Shown here piece by piece: positions 54,547 through 64,000 of a DNA stretch of 64,000 nt (within the stretch, counting starts at the first letter, position 1; the number at the start of each line of letters is the position of its first letter). The translations under genes were made by a program, and so were the position numbers. This DNA is from Botrytis cinerea B05.10 (taxonomy: Eukaryota; Ascomycota; Leotiomycetes; Helotiales; Sclerotiniaceae), in assembly GCF_000143535.2 (NCBI RefSeq), contig NC_037310.1, positions 186,001 to 250,000 of the forward strand, in the 5' to 3' direction. The notes under the pieces are model-generated. The model ran no database searches and was not told the origin of the DNA. It saw only the letters and a list, made by a program, of their open reading frames with translations.

Positions 54547-57028
54547 ATGACAGCCGAAAAAATTCTAGAGCTAAAAGTTCGTCCATATCAAGCCCAATCT
54601 CAAGAAAGGCCGGATTTCAGAAATGTAGCACGTGTATATGTTTGTACAGACGTTCTTTTGGATCTCCAAGTTAAGAATGGAGAAACATGCTATCTTTGGA
54701 AAAGCTCTGAGGGCGAACATACAAGAAGAGAGGCGGTAATTTGGTTGGCCACAGAAAAATTAAGTAGGAAAGTTGTGCAAGTCAGCAAGGCTTTCCAAGA
54801 GGCATGTGGGTTCAAATTAAGCGACGATGTGATTGTTGCTAGAGGAGCAAAGCTGGAAGTTGCGAAGGAAATTCTAATCAAGGACGTCGGCATGGTTGAA
54901 GGGGTTATGCGAGAATTGACAGGAGACGCTGAGGTTGCCTGGAAGTTTGTTCTAGATGATCTCTTAGGTAGGACTTTTTTTATTGTCTCATCTGGTTCTA
55001 TACTTTCGAAAGACCGAGAAGTTTGGATTTCACACTTTTCACTTTTCATTGCATGACTGACAAGAATACAGCTCGAGCTGAGTTGGTTTACCCTGGCATG
55101 ACCTTCAGAGATGTGATGCTCAGGAGAGAAAGGCGAACCTTTGAAGTCTTCTCTATCGACGGCTCGAAATCTGGTGTTGCTGCCTTTCACGAAGGGGTAT
55201 CATCTTTTAAAATTGGAACGATTGCAGAAATCAGTGGAGCCATGTTAGCTGCAAGCAATGTTGAGCAAAAGCCTCTTCAAGTCGTTGATATTGCAGGCAT
55301 TGACCAAGCACTTGGAAAACTTAACAAATTCCTGAGCAATTTTAACCGTCAATTCTATTTTACTAAAGTTCGTAGATCACCAGCTGTTCTTTTACATGGT
55401 GGAAGTGGAACAGGCAAGACTTTCGTCCTAGATAAAATTGCCAGCACAGAATGGGGCAAGGTTCGCAAAATTGACCGGAAAACCAAACCATCTGAAGTCC
55501 AGAAAATTTTCAAGGATGCAAAAGTCAATCAGCCAAGTATCATAATCATAGATGATATTGAATCTGTGGTCGCAAAAGGTGGCGAACCATTACTCGATAT
55601 GACAGATGCTATTTGTGAGGGATTAGAGGATCTTATGAAAGATCATCCCTCGGATTCTTTGCCACAAGTTCTGGTGGCAGCTTCGACATCTGACATGCTT
55701 AAACTACCAGCTTCATTACGGAAACGAGGCAGGTTCACTACAGCTATTGCTTTACCTGTTCCAGATGCAGCTGCTCGGAAAGCTATTCTCAAATCTTTGG
55801 ATCCACAAATGTGCCCTGAAACTCGTGATGAGATTCTTGATGATCTCGGGGAACGAACACATGCATATACACCTGAGGATCTCTCTCGTTTATTAGACGA
55901 AGCACAACTTTTTGCAGAAGAGAAGTTAGATGAAGATAATGTGCCCCAGCAGAATTTCGTCGTTAAAGAGGATATCGAACATGCACTTCTGGAGGTTAGA
56001 CCAAGTGCAATGCATGATATTACTTTAAGACCACCAAAGGTCAAGTGGAGTGATATTGGAGGGCAGGACAAAGTCAAAGAAGCTATTCAGCTTGCGATTG
56101 AAACACCTTTCCTCGTAAGTTATTACCCATTAATGATCTCATTCAAACATCCGAATCAACTGGGACACTCAAATCACGTTGGACATTGAAATAAATTAAG
56201 ATGTTTCATCAAAATTGGAATGCTCAAACGATTTGAGAGATTTAAACATTTTCAGACATTCAAAGCATCTGGAAATTTCAATTCGTACTGACAATACTAC
56301 AGCACCAAGAGATTATGCAAGACTTTGGCCGTTCACCAACAAAAGGTCTGCTCCTCTATGGACCTCCCGGATGTTCCAAAACACTCACCGCTCAAGCCGT
56401 TGCTACCGAAATGGGTTTCAATTTCTTTGCCGTCAAAGGAGCCGAACTGCTCTCCAAGTATGTCGGTGACTCTGAACGAGCCGTTCGAAATGTCTTTTCT
56501 CGTGCACGAGCTGCAGCTCCAAGTATCATCTTCTTTGACGAAATTGAATCGATTGGTAGCAAAAGAGACGGAAAGAATTCGAATAACGGAGTCAATGTTC
56601 TCACCACTTTACTTAACGAAATGGACGGAATTGAGAGTTTAAAGGGTGTTACTGTACTAGCAGCAACCAATAAACCACAAGATCTAGACCTGGCTCTCTT
56701 GAGACCAGGTCGCTTCGACGAACTTATTTATGTTGCGCCACCAGATTTTGCTGGCAGAGAAGCTATTATCCGTGCTAGACAACGTAAAACTACTATGGGA
56801 GAAGATGTTGACGTAGCCGAACTTGCTCGCCTAACAGAGGGTTATTCAGGGGCTGAAATGGTCAGTATCTGCCAGAAAGCCTTCGATAAGGCCATCGAAA
56901 GACGTAAAAAGTGTGGAACAATGGAACCAGCGGTTATGGACGATTTCCTCGCGGCAATGAACAAGATTAAGAGGCAAATAACTCCGGAGATGGTGGCGGA
57001 ATTTGAGAGGTGGGCCAGGGGAGAATAG
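54547..57028 (+). CDS. AFG2: AAA ATPase Afg2/Drg1
   Basis: A type II AAA ATPase related to Cdc48; the yeast protein releases Rlp24 from pre-60S ribosomes in the cytoplasm. Exons 54547-54967, 55072-56114 and 56303-57028 (introns 104 and 188 bases) encode 729 residues (yeast about 780). The N-domain resembles the Cdc48 double-psi barrel (CTDVLLDLQVKNGETCYLW, LSDDVIVARG). D1 Walker A is GGSGTGKT near residue 250, and its Walker B reads IIIIDDIES near 300, with Asp where Glu is usual. D2 has GPPGCSKT near 507 and IIFFDEIES near 562, followed by LLNEMDGIE, AATNKPQDLD and the arginine-finger segment LLRPGRFDELIYV. GPPGCSKT and overall layout favour Afg2/SPATA5 over Cdc48, Rix7, Pex1 or Pex6. Confidence 0.88.
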
Positions 57029-57972
57029 TAGTGACATTGGAGTTTTTGCTGTACAATTAATCGTGGAACAATGAGAGCACGCTTTGTCAAGAGGGGAAAT
57101 TTAGATTTTCAGGCTCTTTTGAATGTACGATTAAAAATGGAATAACAAGAAACGCGGGCGATTCTTTTGCAACATAATTCTATTCGAGCGTTACTGCTCA
57201 TACAAATCGACAGGCACCTTCCTTCAACAATCAACGATTCAGACATTAAAAATCTCTAATAAGATGAGAACGCTATCGTTTCCGGGCCTTTTTTTCTTCT
57301 TCCGTCATGGTAGCTTTCAATCCTTGAGGGGAGAATGTAAAATCTTACGAAACTCTAGTAGATACTAAATTGATACATGTGTAAGAGGTCGTCGGAGAAA
57401 TTTTTGTGACTTTTACTACTTGGTGTCATGTTACACTTCTCTCACATGCTAAAGATTAAACTTATTGAAATGGTTGGGGGAAAAAGTATATTCTACCAAA
57501 ACAAAATCATCTTTACAAAAACTCAAAATTTTATACTTTGTTGCAATTCCAGCCGCATACATGTGCACCGTACCACATTTGTATGTCACGTCAAATAAGG
57601 GATCATGTAATGTGTTCATGCTAAGGCGTTAGATTAAGCTTAACTAGGTTGGTTAAGTCATAGACTAATTAGCTATAGTTCTGAACATACGAGAGTATTC
57701 AAGCGAGTGTCTTGCTCGTTGGCCCAATCATGTGATATCAATTGATCATCATCTGTTGTCTTAGGGCGATCAATTGATGAATCCTTTGACATCACATTAC
57801 TTGGGATGTTCCTTTGATCTTTTTGATAAAGTCATGTTATAGATAGAATAGGACGTGATGTCAAGGAAGAAATTATATAAAATGGGTGTACCTTTGCTCC
57901 TTCCTCGAAATAAGATAGAAGACACCATCATTTACAAATCATTACAGAAAAATTGTTCATATCTTAACCATC
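57029..57972. other. Spacer upstream of caleosin gene
   Basis: A 0.94 kb AT-rich noncoding stretch. The palindrome-like ATCAATTGAT occurs near 57738 and 57770. It contains the caleosin promoter; no gene recognised. Confidence 0.55.
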
Positions 57973-59234
57973 ATGGCACCAACAAGAACCGACTCAAGTT
58001 CATTCGACGACGAGCGTAAGAACTCGGGACCAAGTTCCGAGATGCCATTCCAAAAACCCCCTACTACAGATGAGAGATTTCCAATCTGGCACAGACCTGA
58101 TGGGCGCGAGAATTCGGGACCCGATTTCCAGATGGCGATCAAAGAATGCCCTGTTACAGAGCAGAGATTGCCATTCTGGCAGGAGACCACAAGCGAGGTG
58201 GGACTTCCAATTGGGAGGCATAGAAGTGAACGGTTACGTCAAGCAGGTTTGTGCATTACTATCTTGTGCGGATGGGGGCGTTTTACTGATATTAGGGAAT
58301 GGATAGGAGTTGCAAGAGCAACTATAGCAGCATCTTATGAATCACCACAAGGGACAACTAAAGATAATTATGCGGAGCGTCACAAGCATTTGACTGTTCG
58401 TTTTTCTCGTGCTAGGGTATTCAATCGCCTGGACTGCTGTCTGATGTTTAAATGCTTTCAACATCTCAATCAAGTCAACATTGTCGATTGATTTGAAGTT
58501 TTGGCTTCACTCGAAGTATTGAACTGCTTTGAAGTGTTGATCGCTTACATCTAGACTGCCAGTCCAGGCTATTGGACAGTCTTCAAATCCCCTCTTTATC
58601 TCTTCTTCTAACCTCAACTCAGGTCCTCCAACAACACGTCGCTTTCTTCGACGCCGATTCAGACGGTGTCATCTACCCCCGCGATACCTACAACGGCTTT
58701 CGTCGTCTCGGCTGGACCCCTCTGCTCGCAGTCGGCACAACCTTGCTCATCAATACCGTTTTCTCATACCCGACTCTTCCCCCAGGACAGTGGTTCCCAG
58801 ATTTCAAGTTCAGAATCTACACAGATAGAATCCATAAAGACAAACACGGTAACAACTCTGGAACATTCGACCACGAAGGACGTTTTATCCCTCAGCATTT
58901 TGAAGAGATCTTCAGTAAATACGCGGGGCGTGATAAGCAGGATATTACCAAGGGAGAGATTTTCGAGTACGTAAAGAGCCAGAAAAATGTTTTGGATGTG
59001 GTGGGGTGGGCGGCTGCGTTTCTAGAATGTATGTTTGATTTCTTTCCTTATTCTGACGATGAGGATCCCTGGGAGTGGAATGTGCGGGACTGGTACTAAT
59101 GAATGTTAGGGAGCGCAACATGGCATTTATTATCGCCTAAAGATGGAAAGATGAAGAAAGATGACATCAGGAGAATTTATGATGGAAGTCTTTTCTATGA
59201 AATTGCTGCTAGAAACGAGAAGAAATCTAAGTGA
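57973..59234 (+). CDS. Caleosin-family peroxygenase
   Basis: Caleosins are lipid-droplet or ER-associated, calcium-binding heme peroxygenases acting on fatty acid hydroperoxides. Exons 57973-58246, 58307-58395, 58623-59028 and 59110-59234 agree in phase, giving 297 residues. The family begins at VARATIAASYESPQGTTKDN and HKHLTVLQQHVAFF; the EF-hand is FDADSDGVIYPRDTYNGFR; then comes a hydrophobic segment and the proline knot PTLPPGQWFPD. The C-terminal half holds KYAGRDKQDITKGEIFEYV, LECMF-replacing splice to LEWSATWHLLSPKDGKMKKD, and the typical IRRIYDGSLFYEIAARNEK end. Histidines flank the EF-hand as the heme-ligand model requires. The first 90 residues are unusual: a low-similarity extension built from a tandem duplication of a 30-residue unit. 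The short exon 2 is needed to restore the family core. Confidence 0.9.
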
Positions 59235-59661
59235 TGGGTGTGTTTTGGTGGTACTCAATATGCAGAGGGAGATCAGGTTCTAACTGAGGGTTTCAGGCGT
59301 CATGGGAGGGGTTTAAGTCGTGTTTTGCCTTAATATGACATGGGACGTGTTCTTAATACATAGATGTAATTCAAGCAATTCTTACAGTTTTCTAAATCTT
59401 CACAATACATCTGCGTCATCTCCCCATGGATTTTCATCATCAAGATCTTCTGGTCTCACTTCGGTCTTGTTAGCTTTTTTGTTCTCCTCCCTCTTCTTCC
59501 CACAACTTCTCTCATCATGATTTATTTCCACACCTGTCCTAAGTCCCAGAATCATATTTAAAAGGGTCTTATGTTCTTATATGTTGTCCTCTATTTCACA
59601 CCGTGATGTGTTCATGAATCTTCTTTCTCATCACCATCTGAACATGTTTAATTAAAATTTA
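59235..59661. other. Convergent 3' spacer
   Basis: Noncoding, 427 bases between two convergent genes. Nothing recognised. Confidence 0.55.
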
Positions 59662-60699
59662 TCATTTCGACGATAACTTATCAGCGACCTGATGAGCTTG
59701 ACTGAGAAATTTTTCGTGCTGGGTACTTTTAGAAAGGGGTTCTTCTGAGATATTGTATACTTCTTTGTGTATCGTGGCTTGCTCGTCGCAAAACGTGGCC
59801 ATGAGGATATCGGTGGCTGTTAGACCGGGAAGATCATGCGTGGTCCAGCGGATGAATACCTTGTTGTAGATCTGAGGAGTGTTAGATGTTTGGAGAGGAG
59901 AGAAAGAGATGTAGGGGAGAGAAGTCAAGAGACCCACGTTAACCCATTCTGGGTGATGTCTTTCTTGTTTGCATTTTGCTGCGATGGCGTTCATGAAGTT
60001 CTGTGGAGTGTGTATCGGGTTAGTGAAGTGGAACTTTGCTTGGCTTGGATTGAGGAATAGTATGCAGATGGGTTTGGAAGTGGTGAATGTTTCGTAGATG
60101 TTCAAGGGAGAATAGTGGTGTGAAAGTGAGATATCAGATGATTACTGATCATCTTGTTGTCTTCATGAAAGGCGCCCTCCACGGAAACTCTGGCCATTCA
60201 AACCATAACCCCTCAGTTTAAATCATAAGTACATATCCCGATGAATGCTCTCCGGCCCTCAAAAAACATAAAAGAAAAAACCAACCCAAGCATCTTTAAA
60301 TCCCTTGAATTGGACAACCCTTCCCATAGACATTCCATCATCTGCTAAAACCCACTTCCCGCCGTTTTCTCTCAAGAGAGGTTCAAGTGATTCCTGCAAT
60401 GCTGTAACAGAGGGTGCAGATTGCTGGGTGACATTTCCGGTATGCTTCGTTGCAGAGTCGCCAACCTCTTTTGGAAGTGTACTCGGTGTGCTTAAATCTG
60501 ATTGAGATTTCTCTTTCTCGGTGGCTTTTTGTCTCGAGGCAAGATTTTCAGCTTGGAGAGCTCTGGGCGTGGAGATTAAGAAAGCGCGGATTTGGTGGTG
60601 AGAATTTGATTGTCCGAAGATTGATGGACGAGGTGCACGTGAAATAGGTCGGAAAGCGGTTAATGGGGCTTGGAAAATGGAACGAAGGAGGATCTTCAT
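59662..60699 (-). CDS. Pterin-4a-carbinolamine dehydratase
   Basis: This enzyme dehydrates 4a-hydroxytetrahydropterins during pterin cofactor recycling. Exons 60286-60699, 59938-60000 and 59662-59871 (introns 285 and 66 bases) encode 228 residues, longer than the usual 100 because of an N-terminal extension. That extension starts MKILLRSIFQAPLTAFRPIS, Arg/Ser-rich and without acids, so mitochondrial targeting is likely. The catalytic domain occupies about residues 100-205: GGKWVLADDGMSMGRVVQF, KGFKDAW joined to NFMNAIAAKCKQERHHPEWV, then YNKVFIRWTTHDLPGLTATD. The HHPEW and TTHD histidines of the active site are present. Intron 2 is a multiple of three with no stop, so its retention would insert 22 residues between VN and IYNKV. 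Without splicing, neither half carries a complete domain. Confidence 0.9.
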
Positions 60700-61384
60700 G
60701 ATTTCCTGGAGAAATGGGGAATATGGAGCTACAGTTGATGGGATGGTGGAGCAGGAATGGGTGGTTTTGGAGGGGGACAGTCACGAGGTGGGATATGTTA
60801 TAAATCACGTGATAATCGCCATAATCTGACACCAGGTGTCTCCTAATCGCATGTAGCTAGCAACTTACGTCTACTTGAAATTTAAAAGGCTAACTTCTAT
60901 GGTGGCATCTAGTCAGTTCGAATGATTTCCTAAAATGGCTTACTTTCCTGAAATTCTTACTTCTATCTTAGATGATCTCTCGAAATCAAGATGTGCTCTC
61001 GCTTATCTGCGCTAAAAGCAGGAGCTAGACATTTAAGCTTACTTAGTAGCCAATATGACGCCCATGGGGGATCTTCCTCTTCTCTTCTTTAAACTTTCCC
61101 ACAAACTATTTAATCTTTTCGGAAATCTTCTAATTCTATTCTATTCTATTCCTTCTTTCTTCTCTCTCTTAATCTATTTCTACTCGATATTCTAATACGA
61201 TTATAATTTTATAATACTTTTCTATTCAATAACTGGATTTATATTAATCTTTCTCAGCATCTGAATACTCGATTCAGACTTCGAACAACCAAACGATCTA
61301 ATAGATTTCGATTCAATTCATCATATTTCATTCTTCTCGGTTTATCCTTACATAATATCTCGATCAAATATCATTTCTTCTATC
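60700..61384. promoter_or_regulatory. Divergent promoter region, AT-rich
   Basis: A 685-base AT-rich, CT-streaked stretch (TTCTA repeats about 61133-61152) between divergent start codons. No gene recognised. Confidence 0.5.
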
Positions 61385-62704
61385 ATGAAGAAAATAAGAG
61401 GTTTCAATCCTCTATGGGTACCAATCGTATTTATGAGCTGTAGTTTAGTCGCAATAGTATTGTGTATTGTTAGTACGAATCCTCTATGGGTACCAATCGC
61501 CCTTATGAGTTGTGCTTTAGTCACAACGGTATTGTGTATAGTTGCTCTGGATTATCTATGGGGACCAATCGCATTTATACGATGGATTTTACTCGAAACA
61601 TTACTCTGGATTTCTTTTGTGGATGATTCCCCCTTTCAATCGACTACTGATAATCTCAAATTTGGACTTGTCCCTAGGAGAGGATGGGGCTGTAAGCTGG
61701 TGTTTATCGTCGCGAAAATGAAGTTAATTCAAGGAAGACCTCGAATCGCCCGCAGAAATAGCACTACCGGTCAACCCTCGAGTTCTTTATTCCCGAGTAA
61801 TGGAAGGAGAAGATCTCAAATCACTCGTAGGCAAAGCACTACTGATCTACCCTCGAAAGCTTTGTGGTCAAAAACACAGTATAAGCTAGCCTCTTTAATG
61901 GGTATACCTCCCGAAATTCGCCTCATGATCTATGATCACATTTTTCCATCTGAAATTGAGCCCATGAGTTGGACTTGCGATCAATATATATCTTGTTCTG
62001 AACCGCATGTACGTTGTAAGCACAATGTGCAGAATGAAAGATGTTTCAAATCACCCTTGTTGCAAGTTCACCCGAAAATCTATCGAGAAGCTAAGAGGCT
62101 TCTATGGAACCGTGCTGTCTTTGGACTCGGGTGCGATGATCATGCAAATCGTTCACTCAGATCTATGAGCTGGATTTCTCGTAGACTTATCAAGCGCATC
62201 GAAATATGTCCAGTAGTTGATCACAACTTTCGAATTCGTCTGGCAAATATGTCTGCATCAATCCCAACGATGAACGCAATGGCTCGAGATGGACTTTTGG
62301 AATCTATAACTATACTTGTACCGCCTTTTCAACTTCGGTGTATTATGGACGAGAAATTGAATGGTACATTCCAGTTTGATCTGTTGCGATCATTCGGTAA
62401 TGCACGAACTTGGTCATGCAAAAGGATCATGAGAATATCGGTTTTCGAGAGTTACGAAGAACTCCTTAATCCTATTCTCCAGCCCAAAGTAAGCAGTATT
62501 AATCATGGCACGATTATTCAAAACTATAAAGATTTGTTTGAGAAATTGCATCAGGCTTGGGGTGGAACACTTTATCTTGGCAATACGTTGGTTTGGGAGA
62601 ATGGCCGTCATGTCTACAGAGCTCCCCCATCACCAGTGACGCCTCGAAAACCATTTCAAGAGATGATAAAGAAAAGCAATGCAGCGAGAAAGGTTTTATC
62701 CTAG
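61385..62704 (+). CDS. 2EXR/F-box-like fungal protein with triple hydrophobic repeat
   Basis: A single exon of 439 residues. The core (about residues 165-420) begins LASLMGIPPEIRLMIYDHIF, the leader motif of the fungus-specific 2EXR and related F-box-like domains, followed by QVHPKIYREAKRLLW, a typical second motif. These large lineage-expanded families have no settled function. The N-terminus is unusual: three tandem 24-residue units (NPLWVPIVFMSCSLVAIVLC, NPLWVPIALMSCALVTTVLC, DYLWGPIAFIRWILLETLLW) that predict two or three membrane segments. A second, shorter internal repeat of RRNSTTGQPSS / RRQSTTDLPSK precedes the core. Start chosen at the first ATG, 20 bases before the first repeat unit. 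Membrane anchoring is inference. Confidence 0.72.
   Translation: MKKIRGFNPLWVPIVFMSCSLVAIVLCIVSTNPLWVPIALMSCALVTTVLCIVALDYLWGPIAFIRWILLETLLWISFVDDSPFQSTTDNLKFGLVPRRGWGCKLVFIVAKMKLIQGRPRIARRNSTTGQPSSSLFPSNGRRRSQITRRQSTTDLPSKALWSKTQYKLASLMGIPPEIRLMIYDHIFPSEIEPMSWTCDQYISCSEPHVRCKHNVQNERCFKSPLLQVHPKIYREAKRLLWNRAVFGLGCDDHANRSLRSMSWISRRLIKRIEICPVVDHNFRIRLANMSASIPTMNAMARDGLLESITILVPPFQLRCIMDEKLNGTFQFDLLRSFGNARTWSCKRIMRISVFESYEELLNPILQPKVSSINHGTIIQNYKDLFEKLHQAWGGTLYLGNTLVWENGRHVYRAPPSPVTPRKPFQEMIKKSNAARKVLS
61406..61621 (+). repeat. 72-bp tandem repeat, three copies, coding
   Basis: Units start at 61406, 61478 and 61550 with exact 72-base periodicity. Units 1 and 2 are nearly identical (AATCCTCTATGGGTACCAAT shared); unit 3 is diverged. 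The period is 24 codons, so the repeat is in frame. Confidence 0.88.
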
Positions 62705-62812
62705 GACAAAGACTTTTGTTAGGCTGTATAATTCTAGTATCCAAAATAATAGACAAGCTACTAATAAATTTCAACCTTTTAACTCAATATGACTAAACAT
62801 AGATATACATTC

Positions 62813-64000
62813 TCACTCTTTGGCTTCTGCAAGTCTCAGCCCATCCTCCTCAGCTAATTGATCCGGAGACATCCCATTATTCAATTTGTTAATGTAGGTA
62901 TCAAATTCTCCTGAAATCTCGATAATCTTTTTCAAAATCTCAAAATTCAACGTCATCTTCTCCTTCGCATTCTTCCAAGACACATACTGCCGCGATGTCT
63001 GAATCGTATTTCGAATTTGTCGTCCATTGAGCTTATATTCCGCCAAGTCCCACCGATGGTCTTCCAGGTTTGAAAAGTCGACTTGCTTCTCTCCAAGCTC
63101 TCGGAGCCTCGATATGAACATTGTCCAGATCTCATAGCGCTTGTCTTTTGTCAGTGATGGATAGTGCAAGGCCAGTTGAATGCGCGACTTGAACGCTTCG
63201 TCGAAAGTGCCGACACGGTTGCTGGTGAGGATGATGATACCGTCATGGTATTCTAGAATGCGGAGGAAAATAGACACAAGTGCATTTCGTTTAATGTCGC
63301 TCATACTTCGTTCTTCAAGGAAGACGTCAGCTTCGTCGAGCAGAACGACGCAGCCCCAGGCTTTGCCCAAGTCTAGCACTGAATTGAGATACTGTTCGAC
63401 TTCCTCAGGTTCTGATCCAATGTCTCCACAAGTGACCCTATATAGAGGCTTCTCTGCAATTTCGGCAACACTCTCTGCAGTTAGAGTCTTGCCAGTACCT
63501 GGCCCTCCGTGCAGTAGAAGGATGAGGCCATTGCCCTTTCCACTGATCAGATCCGTCGATCTCTCAGCTGCAATTTGATTGACAATCAATGCTTCAATCA
63601 GGTCCTTCGTCTCCTGCCTAAGCACCAACTTTTTGAACGCCTTCTTGTCCCAGACCACCTCGGATAACCAATCGGCATGTAGCTCAACCCATTTTTTTTG
63701 CGCCGCATGTTGTAGCCGATGATCTTCTGAGGAAGCAAGTACACGAAACTCGGATCTGGGGGACTGTCTTGCGCTATGGCGTCTTCGTCTAAGGATTCAG
63801 AGGCCTTCTTTTCCTTCTTTTTCATCTTTTCCTTCTCATCTTCTGGGTGGAGCTCACGAAATGTCTTCATGTCGATCATGAACCTGTCTTCACTAGCGCC
63901 GTGTAAATCGCCACGACCACGCTCTTGATATGACACAAAGTGCCTCTCTCTACACTTCCAAAACATTTCTCCGCGACTTTGAAGTGTTTTTCTATCTTCA
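62813..64000 (-). CDS. Fungal AAA ATPase, 5' end outside window, frameshifted
   Basis: The C-terminal part of an orphan fungal AAA ATPase (family with an N-terminal uncharacterised domain before AAA). The frame is open from the window edge at 64000 through FWKCRERHFVSYQER and YLLPQKIIGYNMRRKK, then is lost; the expected continuation WVELHADWLSEVVWDKKAFK is found in the neighbouring frame. The switch falls in an 8-A run (63692-63699 on the minus strand); nine A would restore the frame. The ATPase core is intact: Walker A GGPGTGKTLTAESVAE, Walker B VVLLDEADVFLE, sensor IILTSNRVGTFDEAFKSR with its arginines, ending near LNNGMSPDQLAEEDGLRL. Either a recent loss of function or an assembly error. 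Confidence 0.75.

Overview
The window is nuclear DNA from a filamentous ascomycete (Pezizomycotina). Genes are densely packed and cut by short GT-AG introns, mostly 47 to 230 bases with CTAAC/CTGAC-like branch points. Proteins and gene content are typically fungal: split FAS1/FAS2 fatty acid synthase, KapC-type bZIP, DASH subunit Dad4, fungal caleosin, and an orphan AAA ATPase of the fungal type. The moderate AT content and short introns fit Leotiomycetes (Botrytis/Sclerotinia relatives), but that placement is an impression, not something the sequence proves. Exon structures were rebuilt by hand by requiring splice consensus, reading-frame phase and family similarity to agree.

Layout. 1-2566 (-): large uncharacterised protein with CxxC motifs and an SH3-like tail, running off the left edge. 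4379-19270: complete divergent fatty acid synthase pair, FAS2 (-) and FAS1 (+), separated by a 2.8 kb repeat-rich bidirectional promoter region. 19992-21433 (-): decayed cytochrome P450. 22154-28210 (-): Slh1/ASCC3 helicase, divergent from YKT6 (+), which converges on GOT1 (-). 31422-35602: IES6 (-), DAD4 (+) and ARP5 (+); Ies6 and Arp5 are partners in the INO80 remodeller. 36634-37837 (-): kapC bZIP factor. 37838-43159: gene-poor stretch with two possible gene remnants. 43160-46021 (+): PPR-like mitochondrial protein. 46581-49009 (+): NCA2. 50467-51455 (+): SEC4-type Rab GTPase. 51456-52850: microsatellite-rich spacer. 52851-54250 (-): mitochondrial-type uncharacterised protein, divergent from AFG2/DRG1 AAA ATPase (+). 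57973-59234 (+): caleosin/peroxygenase. 59662-60699 (-): pterin-4a-carbinolamine dehydratase. 61385-62704 (+): 2EXR-like protein with three tandem hydrophobic repeats. 62813-64000 (-): fungal AAA ATPase, broken by a homopolymer frameshift and running off the right edge.

Most genes are housekeeping: lipid synthesis (FAS1/FAS2), secretion (YKT6, GOT1, SEC4), chromatin (IES6, ARP5), kinetochore (DAD4), ribosome rescue and biogenesis (SLH1, AFG2), and mitochondria (NCA2, PPR-like, 52.9-54.3 kb protein). I found no convincing undescribed system. The points most worth a second look are the IES6-DAD4-ARP5 cluster, the P450 relic, the 16-base GOT1 exon, the triple-repeat membrane N-terminus at 61.4 kb, and the frameshifted AAA gene.
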